A DNA stretch of 15,174 nt from contig URMC01000038.1 in the NCBI GenBank assembly GCA_900548735.1, forward strand, positions 1 to 15,174. The letters run 5' to 3'. Below the pieces are notes generated by a model that ran no database searches, was not told the origin of the DNA, and was given only the letters and a program-made list of their open reading frames with translations. This document shows, piece after piece, positions 6,746 through 13,000 of the stretch (within the stretch, counting starts at the first letter, position 1; each line of letters starts with the position of its first letter). The DNA comes from an uncultured Eubacteriales bacterium (GTDB lineage Bacteria > Bacillota > Clostridia > Oscillospirales > CAG-272). The position numbers were made by a program, and so were the translations under genes.

Positions 6746-7417
6746 ATGGACGGAAAGGAAGAAAAAAGTACCGAAACGGTGCGGGAGGAGATTTTCAGGC
6801 TCGGCGAGGTGACGACGGGGGAGCCCGGCTCCGAGATCAAGTGTATTTCGGTCATCGGGCAGATCGAGGGGCACTATCTGCTGGGCGACAATCAGAAAGC
6901 CACGAAATATGAGCACCTGATCCCCCTTTTGGTAGAGGCGGAGGAAAACCCGGAGGTCAAGGGGGTGCTGTTTGTACTGAACACAATGGGGGGAGATGTG
7001 GAGGCGGGACTGGCGCTCTCGGAGCTGATTGCTTCCATGAAAAAGCCCACCGTTTCACTGGTGCTGGGCGGGGGGCACTCCATCGGGGTGCCGCTGGCGG
7101 TGTCGGCAAAGCGCTCCTTTATCGTGCCCAGCGCCACGATGACGCTGCACCCGGTGCGCATCAGCGGGCTGGTAATCGGCGCGCCGCAGACGTACCGCTA
7201 TTTTTCGGAAATGCAGAACCGGATTGAGACGTTTATCTGTGCGCATTCGGGCATCCGGCGGGATGTGCTTGACGAGTTGATGATGAAGCCGGACGATATG
7301 GCAACCGACATCGGCACCATTCTGGAGGGAGAGGACGCGGTGCGCGTGGGATTGATTGATGAGGTCGGCGGGCTTTCCGAAGCGCTTGCGGCTCTGCGGC
7401 ACCTGCGGTGCGGCTGA
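6746..7417 (+). CDS. tepA: TepA-like ClpP-fold serine peptidase
   Basis: 223 residues. Belongs to the ClpP/crotonase-fold serine peptidases, TepA (YmfB) branch; the Bacillus subtilis member was reported to help protein translocation by degrading processed signal peptides. Seen: LNTMGGDVEAGLALSELI (78-95), the nucleophile in GGGHSIGVPLA (108-118, GxSxG, Ser112) and the catalytic histidine in TMTLHPVRISG (131-141, His135); an acidic third residue could not be fixed. No signal peptide, so it should act in the cytosol, probably as an oligomer. AAGGAG at 6733-6738, seven bases before the ATG at 6746, decides the start over an in-frame ATG at 6689. The last codons (RHLRCG) and stop are formed by intergenic repeat sequence, as in recX. 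The gene is transcribed away from pduL; no convincing promoter of its own was found. Confidence 0.88.
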   Translation: MDGKEEKSTETVREEIFRLGEVTTGEPGSEIKCISVIGQIEGHYLLGDNQKATKYEHLIPLLVEAEENPEVKGVLFVLNTMGGDVEAGLALSELIASMKKPTVSLVLGGGHSIGVPLAVSAKRSFIVPSATMTLHPVRISGLVIGAPQTYRYFSEMQNRIETFICAHSGIRRDVLDELMMKPDDMATDIGTILEGEDAVRVGLIDEVGGLSEALAALRHLRCG

Positions 7418-7620
7418 TAGGCTGACGGCACCTGCGGTGCGGCTTTCAGAGTCAGTTGGGTGCGCTCGCCAAAAGCTTGGCATCAGCCGACGGCACCTGC
7501 GGTGCGGCTTTCAGAGTCAGTTGGGTGCGCTCGCCGAAAGCTTGGCATCAGCCGCCGGCACCTGCGGTGCGGCTTTCAGAGTCAGTTGGGTGCGCTCGCC
7601 GAAAGCTCGGCATCAGCCGC
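7394..7620 (+). repeat. Tandem 65-bp intergenic repeats (3 full copies plus a partial one)
   Basis: Three uninterrupted units of exactly 65 bases, 7426-7490, 7491-7555 and 7556-7620, differ at only a few positions (e.g. CCAAAAG/CCGAAAG, GCTTGG/GCTCGG). Each starts CGGCACCTGCGGTGCGGCTT, continues with CAGAGTCAGTTGGGTGCGCT and ends GGCATCAGCCG. A partial leading unit (7394-7425) spans the end of the TepA gene and carries GGCTGATAGGCTGA, containing its stop. The core GCACC-TGC-GGTGC is a small hairpin. Sixty-five is not a multiple of three, and the frames running through the array have no ribosome binding sites, so it is not a coding repeat. Confidence 0.93.
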
Positions 7621-7641
7621 CGGAAAGTTTTTAGGGGATTT

Positions 7642-7674
7642 AAAGGGGGGCTTTTTTCAAAAAGCCCCCCTTTT
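7642..7674 (+). terminator. Strong rho-independent terminator closing the repeat array
   Basis: A15-bp inverted repeat (7642-7656 with 7659-7673) made of AAA, six G, C and a T run, and its complement, followed by TTTTCGCG. It is symmetric enough to act on both strands. The block from 7619 (GCCGGAAAGTTTTT) to 7678 is nearly identical to 15093-15150 at the end of the window, so repeat and terminator travel together. Confidence 0.9.
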
Positions 7675-7703
7675 CGCGTCTTCTTTTGGCGTTTCTTTTG
7701 ATA

Positions 7704-7738
7704 GCTTTTCTTTGCGCCTCCTTCCCGCAAAGAAAAGC
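7704..7738. repeat. 13-bp hairpin in the TepA/secreted-protein intergenic region
   Basis: GCTTTTCTTTGCG (7704-7716) is perfectly complementary to CGCAAAGAAAAGC (7726-7738) around a 9-base pyrimidine-rich loop. It follows the terminator and has no gene attached; it looks like another small intergenic repeat element. Confidence 0.7.
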
Positions 7739-7783
7739 GGGTAAAGACTCTTGCTGTGCAATGAACAGAGTGGAAATATCACA

Positions 7784-7800
7784 GGCGACCAATGGTCGCC
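7784..7800. repeat. Short palindrome GGCGACC-AAT-GGTCGCC
   Basis: A perfect 7-bp inverted repeat with a 3-base centre, followed by CCTACAAAGG. Palindromes of this kind (GGCGRCC-AAT-GGYCGCC) recur between genes in Oscillospiraceae-like genomes, to my recollection. Between 7801 and 7870 I see nothing further of note. Confidence 0.55.
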
Positions 7801-7870
7801 CCTACAAAGGCTTGGGCGTGTGCACCCAAAGTAAGGCAAAAGCACCGCGACGTGCCGGACAGGGGATAAG

Positions 7871-7909
7871 AAATGCCCCCACGGGCTGAAACAGCCCGTG
7901 GGGGCATTT
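7871..7909 (-). terminator. Terminator hairpin of the minus-strand secreted-protein gene
   Basis: A perfect 17-bp stem (7871-7887 with 7893-7909) around loop GAAAC, starting 10 bases past the stop codon of the minus-strand gene. On the minus strand the stem ends in GCATTT and continues CTTATC, a short, interrupted T-rich tail. The stem is very stable, the U-run weak. Confidence 0.75.
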
Positions 7910-7919
7910 CCGGTTTTCC

Positions 7920-9068
7920 TTATTGAATGGTGGTGTCATTGCGATAGGAGAAGGTCAGGGTGTCGCCGACGATCAGAATATTGCCGGGATGGGCGGAACT
8001 GTACGACCCACCGAGATAGTAGGTGGTCACATCCCGTATATTGGCACCGCCCGTGGCACGCACGCTGACGGTGGCGATTCTTTCTTCGTATGTCACACTC
8101 ACTACAATATAAGGCGACGAATAATAGCTGAATGGCTGAAAACGAATACCGTCCATGCTGTATTCCTGTGCAATGGATACCTGCTCGCGATCATTTTCAA
8201 ACAGGGTATCCACGCTGATCACATGATCCAGCCCCGCTTCCATAAAATCACGTTCGGCGGCGGTGTAGGGCGAGAAGTGCATGGCGTCTCCGTATTCAAA
8301 TTCCGCGGCGTGCGTGGCATCCGCGTTGTCTTTTACATCTTCAAATGCGGCGGCAAGCACGGCATGTACCGAGCGTGCATGATCGGTGTTGCGGAAGGGG
8401 GCAAGCACAGTGGTGGTTGTCCCGTCCTCAAAACGGACGGTCAGGTACCCCCGCGCGGCAAATTTGTCAAGCAGCTGTTTTTCGGAAATACCCTCCACAC
8501 GTGCCGAGAAAAGGAGGGTTTTCCCCGAGGTACCGGTCAGCGTGGCGGGGGATACGGTGATAAAATCCGCCCCGCCGGCAGGGGTAAAGTTCTCCCCTTT
8601 CCCGATGATTTTTTCATACGGCGCGGTCAGCAATCCCAGTGTGATGTTTTCCGCCCCCACCAGAGAAACCAGCGTGCGGTAGTCACTGCCTGACAGCGCC
8701 GCGTCAAAGCGGAGCGAATACGGGAGGGTCAGCCCTGCCGCCGCCCCGGTCAGGGTAGAAAGATCCACCGTCAGCGCGCGGAACACAAGCGTGGCGCTCC
8801 CACTCTCATCGCGGAACGCGGCGCCGGGTGCGAACAGGCGTTTTTCGCCGGTTTCCCGTTCCAGCACCCAGCCGACAAAAACGGCATCCCCGGTTTGCGG
8901 GGCGCCCGGCATGGTCAATAGTCCCTGTTCATCCGTGGCGGTTTCCGCATATACCGTATCTCCTGTATAAAAGGTAGCTTTTTTGCTTTCCGCTGAGGCG
9001 GTAAGGAAAAAAACACTCATACACGTGATGAGAAACAGCGTAAAAATCAGCGCTTTGCGGGTGCGCAA
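7920..9068 (-). CDS. Secreted protein with InlB-like N-terminal and 'LTFSY' C-terminal modules, function unknown
   Basis: 382 residues from a TTG start at 9068. Residues 1-26 form a signal peptide (RTRK, a hydrophobic stretch, then TASA before ESKK); no lipobox, LPXTG or S-layer motif follows, so the protein is probably released. Residues about 30-100 look like an InlB/Listeria-Bacteroides-type beta-grasp repeat (GDTV...GLLTMPGAP...FVGWVLE). Residues about 105-280 form a module with LPYSLRF and GYLTVRFEDGTTTTVLAPF, and the last 60 or so end in GDTLTFSYRN. All three parts have counterparts, in the same order, at the C-terminus of the 1630-residue protein encoded nearby (LPGMETT...FCGWKR; TTPGSTGMRFTT; GFLRIQYTDGSEG; GDRLTFSYSF). 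It lacks that protein's catalytic domain. Role unknown; adhesion or polymer/surface binding is conceivable. Confidence 0.8.
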   Translation of the reverse strand: MRTRKALIFTLFLITCMSVFFLTASAESKKATFYTGDTVYAETATDEQGLLTMPGAPQTGDAVFVGWVLERETGEKRLFAPGAAFRDESGSATLVFRALTVDLSTLTGAAAGLTLPYSLRFDAALSGSDYRTLVSLVGAENITLGLLTAPYEKIIGKGENFTPAGGADFITVSPATLTGTSGKTLLFSARVEGISEKQLLDKFAARGYLTVRFEDGTTTTVLAPFRNTDHARSVHAVLAAAFEDVKDNADATHAAEFEYGDAMHFSPYTAAERDFMEAGLDHVISVDTLFENDREQVSIAQEYSMDGIRFQPFSYYSSPYIVVSVTYEERIATVSVRATGGANIRDVTTYYLGGSYSSAHPGNILIVGDTLTFSYRNDTTIQ

Positions 9069-9077
9069 GGCGAACCC

Positions 9078-9083
9078 CCTCCT
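9078..9083 (-). promoter_or_regulatory. Ribosome binding site that fixes a TTG start
   Basis: Minus-strand AGGAGG lies nine bases before TTG at 9068-9066, which begins a textbook signal peptide. No ATG or GTG sits at a suitable place; the nearest in-frame ATG upstream would add over 100 residues across the divergent promoters. Confidence 0.85.
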
Positions 9084-9090
9084 CTCCTTT

Positions 9091-9109
9091 TTTCGGGTGT
9101 GACCCGAAA
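9091..9109. promoter_or_regulatory. Hairpin in the 5' leader of the minus-strand secreted-protein gene
   Basis: TTTCGGGT (9091-9098) pairs with ACCCGAAA (9102-9109) across a 3-base loop, just upstream of the Shine-Dalgarno. It would lie in the mRNA leader and could affect translation or stability, or be an operator. Confidence 0.4.
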
Positions 9110-9130
9110 TCTCAGTCAAATTGTACAAAC

Positions 9131-9159
9131 AGCATACCACACATTTCACAAAATTGCAA
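9131..9159 (-). promoter_or_regulatory. Candidate promoter of the minus-strand secreted-protein gene
   Basis: On the minus strand, TTGCAA (9159-9154), 17-bp spacer, then TGGTATGCT with the -10 TATGCT at 9136-9131; the TGG before it is an extended -10. Each hexamer matches four of six consensus bases. A rival -10, TACAAT at 9124-9119, has a poorer -35. Confidence 0.5.
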
Positions 9160-9177
9160 GAAAAAGTTGCAAAAGGG

Positions 9178-9206
9178 TTGCATTTTATTTTATAACAAGT
9201 TATAAT
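9178..9206 (+). promoter_or_regulatory. Promoter of the isomerase/EEP-protein operon, with palindrome over the -10
   Basis: TTGCAT (9178-9183), 17-bp spacer, TATAAT (9201-9206). A perfect palindrome, TTATAAC-AA-GTTATAA (9190-9205), covers the spacer end and most of the -10 and is a candidate repressor site. An alternative, weaker pair is TTGCAA 9167-9172 with TATAAC 9191-9196 (18-bp spacer). Confidence 0.7.
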
Positions 9207-9237
9207 TATATATATGTATGGAAGAAGGGGTAAAACA

Positions 9238-10029
9238 ATGAGAAAAATCGGAATCAACCTCGGCTCGAAAACGGGGCTGACCACTGCGGAATACGCCGCG
9301 GAAGTGGCTTCGCTCGGCTTTGAAGCGGTATTTTCGGGCGTGCCGACCCCGGAAAAAGCCGCGGAGATCGGCAATATTCTTGCCCAAAACGGTCTCGCAT
9401 GGGAGACCATGCATGCCCCGTTCGGTCATATCAATGACATCTGGTACGACCGCGAGGGCGGTATTGCCATGTACCGAGAACTGACCAACGGCGTGGACCG
9501 TTGCCGGGAGATGGATGTGCCGATTCTGGTGGTGCACCTTTCCTCCGGGCATTTTCCGCCCCCGATTACCGACATCGGCAGGGCGCGGTTTGCGTCACTG
9601 GTGGAGTATGCCGTGGGCAAGGGCGTGAAGATCGCCTTTGAAAACCAGCGGATGCTTGCCAACATCGCATGGGCGTTTGAAGCCTTTCAGGGGGTGCCGG
9701 AGGTCGGCTTCTGCTATGACTGCGGACATGAGTTCTGCTTTACGCCCGGGCGGCAGTATATGCCCCTGTTCGGCAACCGGCTGATCTGCACGCATATTCA
9801 CGACAATGACTGTATGTATGACCATGACATGCACATGATCCCGTTTGACGGCGCGGTGGATTATGACCGCGTGACCCGTCAGATCCGGGAGAGCGGTTTT
9901 TCCGGCACGCTGATGCTGGAGGTTCTTGCCAAAAACAGCACGGCTTATGACGAAACGGACATCCATACTTATCTCGCCCGTGCCGCAGCCGCCGCAAAGC
10001 GGTTGCGCGTGATGACGGACGGTGAATAA
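9238..10029 (+). CDS. Sugar-phosphate isomerase/epimerase-like TIM-barrel protein
   Basis: 263 residues, cytosolic. Belongs to the xylose isomerase-like/AP endonuclease 2 TIM-barrel superfamily, whose members isomerise or dehydrate sugars and inositols with a divalent metal. Candidate ligands are visible in the expected order: Glu135 (IAFENQR), Asp161 and His164 (CYDCGHE), His186/His188 (CTHIHDND) and Glu228 (LMLEVL). HLSSGHFPPP (100-109) is a plausible substrate loop. The ATG at 9238 follows GAAGGGG by seven bases; an in-frame ATG at 9214 has no ribosome binding site. The gene ends 21 bases before the large secreted-protein gene and the two share one promoter. Its substrate cannot be told; a sugar or inositol released by the secreted enzyme is a guess. 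Confidence 0.85.
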   Translation: MRKIGINLGSKTGLTTAEYAAEVASLGFEAVFSGVPTPEKAAEIGNILAQNGLAWETMHAPFGHINDIWYDREGGIAMYRELTNGVDRCREMDVPILVVHLSSGHFPPPITDIGRARFASLVEYAVGKGVKIAFENQRMLANIAWAFEAFQGVPEVGFCYDCGHEFCFTPGRQYMPLFGNRLICTHIHDNDCMYDHDMHMIPFDGAVDYDRVTRQIRESGFSGTLMLEVLAKNSTAYDETDIHTYLARAAAAAKRLRVMTDGE

Positions 10030-10050
10030 CCGAATCAAAGGAGAAGAGAA

Positions 10051-13000
10051 ATGAAGAAAACAGTTGCGATTTTCTTGACGCTGGTGATGTGTGTGACGGC
10101 TGTTCTGCCCTGCTTTACGCTGGGCACCTCGGCGGCGGGCACCTCCCCCAGCAACGAGACCGGCAAAGTGCTGTATTCGCAGAATTTCAGCACCGCTACG
10201 GACGTACTGACGAAGTTCAACTCCGGCAGTTACGCCAACTGGAAAATTCTTTCCGGCACGGCAAGCACGCTGAAATCCGAGGGCGGCGTGCTGAAGGTGA
10301 CGGCAAAGAACAACCTCCTTGTGCAGGTGTTTGGCGGCACCGCCATGAACACGCTGGCAAAGAATGAGGACTATACCCTGTCGTTTGACATGAAGTATAC
10401 CAACAGCACCGCCACCAATTTCGTCGGCATCCGGCTGGACTATGCGGACGCCAAAAATTTTATTGAGATTGCCGTGCGCGTGCGCGGGAACGGTTATATG
10501 ACCGCCACCGCGGGCGGCACCGTCTATTCTCTGGAGGATGACGGCGTAAAGGCAACCGCCACCGAGGTGATTGCCGGCACTTCCAGCAAAGGGCACATAC
10601 TGCATTCCCTTTGCAAAACGGAAACCGCCGCCGCGGAAAACACCTATACTTATGTGGATCAGAACGGCAAGGTGCAGAAAACCTATCCTACCACTCTTTT
10701 GACGTTGCTGAATCGGACCGACAGCACGATCAACGCCACGTACAGCTCCACCGGCACCCCGCTGGCAAACAAAACGCTGCACTATCGGATCGAGTCGATT
10801 CACGGCGCGGGCGTGATTGTTTCCATCAACGGGATTGTGGTCACCACCACCGTCAAAAACGTCTACTACTATGACCAGCTGACCGCCAAATCCGGTACCA
10901 TGGCGCTGTACTTCCCTGCCGGGATGTCCGCGGAGATCGACAATATGAAGCTGGTTTCTGGCGGAGCCTACACCGTTTCCACCAACTCGCTTGGCATCAA
11001 GGTGATGAGCGTGAATACGCTGTTTTCCAATAAGGGCAACGATTTCTCGATGCACTGGCTGGTGGATGAGAACGGCAAACTGCGTATGGAAGCGCTGCTC
11101 GACGTCATTGCCTTGCAGGACCCCGACATCATCGGTGTTCAGGAGCGGTCCTACGTCAAAAGCAACGGCACCGGTTACTCCGAAAACGATATTGTGGAAG
11201 CGTTGATTGCAATGGGCTACGGCGTGATCAACAACAAGTTCCGCAACAATTCCTCCAACCCCAATCCCAACAATACCGCCAATCCGGACGGCGTCCCCTC
11301 CCGCTATGACGCGTATAACTGCCAGCCGATTTTCTACAAAACCTCCAAGTTTATCGCGATGAACAACTCCTCCCGCGAGGATGAGTACATCAAGGGAGGT
11401 CTTGCCGCCGCCGATTCGCTGGATGAGCAGATTTCCAACGGGTCGGAGCTGTATACCGATATGTTCTATGACATCCTCCCGATTCACAGCCTGAAAGTGA
11501 TGTATAACGTGCAGCTGCTGATCGGCGATCAGGCGAAAAACATTGATACCACCCGATACGAGGCGGCAACCGTGCGCTACATCGGAAGAATCACCGGTTA
11601 CGGCAATGCGCAGAAGACCGTGACCGAGCTGCGCAGGAAAAACGCCGACCCCACCGTCATCGACCCCGTGATCGTCAGCAATACCTCCGGGTGGCTGGAT
11701 GTCAGCAAGTTCACCGATGCGGAGATTGCCAAGATCACTTATAATTCCTCCACCAAAAAGGTGGTGTATAACAACAAGAGCTACACCGGTGCGTATTATC
11801 GCCGCGGCACCACGGAGCCGATTGCGGTATTGCTGACCAGCAACCCGGTCAGGGATTCCAATTACATCACCGTCGCAGCCGCTTACAACCCGGACAGCAC
11901 CATCTACCGCGTGTTCAATACCGAAATCTACGGGTTTGACAAACTCTACTTCCCCACCAACTACACCGAAAAAGCGGTGACCGAAATCCGCGCAAAAGGC
12001 GACGCCACGAAGCATACCGACTTCCTGCCCGTCACGCTGACGCATGACCAGCTGATCAGCGGCAAATATCTCAACGCCACCACGCTCACGCAGGAGCAGT
12101 ATGACAGCATCGTGTTCAAAAAGGACGGCACCACCGCCGCCACCTACAACGGCGTGGAATACGACGGCGTGTACTACGTGCGCAACAGATCTACCGCAAC
12201 GATGGGTCAGTCTGACTCCAAGGGTGTGACCTGGGGCGTGCTGCGCATGCGGGAAAACGGACAGCAGATTCTGATGATGAACACGCACGCGGCGCTGATA
12301 TACGGCGCGGCGGACAAACGCTCCGACGGGGTGCTGACCGGCAACGACGCAAAACAATGGCGCGTTGGCAACGCGGCGCAGGCGAAAGCCGTTGCGGAGA
12401 AAGTGTTTGCCAAATTCGGCGAGATGCCGGCCATCTTCACCGGTGACTTCAACATGGGCAACTCCGACCCGATGTACACCTCCCTTGCCGAAATTTTTGA
12501 CGACTCGGCACGGCTGGCGCCCAATACCATCTACTGGGAGTACTCGCATCACGAGCCGCTGTATGTGATTAAAGATACCGGCACCACCGATAAGTACGGC
12601 AACAAACAGGTCGATTACAGCGATATGTCTTCACAGATTTATCCGAAGCCGGGATACCCGATCGACCACATCTTTGTCTCGCCTGACGATTTTACCGTGA
12701 ACAGTTATAACGTGCTCAACGACACGGCGGACGAACTGCATATGACCGACCACTGCGCGCTGATTTCGGAGCTGACGCTGAAAGGCGTGACCACGCCCGG
12801 CTGTTCCCACGACAACGGCATTTATAAGACCGAGCAGACCGTTACCCTGAGCGCCACCAACCGACTGGACACCATTTACTATACCACCGACGGAACCGAC
12901 CCTATGACTTCCGTGACCCGCCGGGTATATACCGGCGCGCTGAAAATCTCCGGCGACGTGCAACTTCGCGCGAGAGCTTACCGCGATGGGGTATACAGCG

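Noticed and set aside
7426..7620. CRISPR-like array from the regular 65-bp spacing.
   Set aside because: The units are directly adjacent and alike over their full length, with no unique spacers, and no cas gene is present. It is a tandem repeat.
7356..7744. Several 80-95 codon open frames on the plus strand running through the tandem repeats.
   Set aside because: They consist of the 65-bp repeat translated in different frames (the unit is not a multiple of three) and run into a terminator. No ribosome binding site was seen.
9595..12552. A 985-codon open frame on the minus strand, antisense to the isomerase-like gene and the large secreted protein.
   Set aside because: It lies opposite two genes with clear domains and good ribosome binding sites. 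Its translation is rich in His, Gly, Val and Arg without any recognisable domain, as expected for the complement of a GC-biased coding frame. It also crosses the boundary of the two plus-strand genes.
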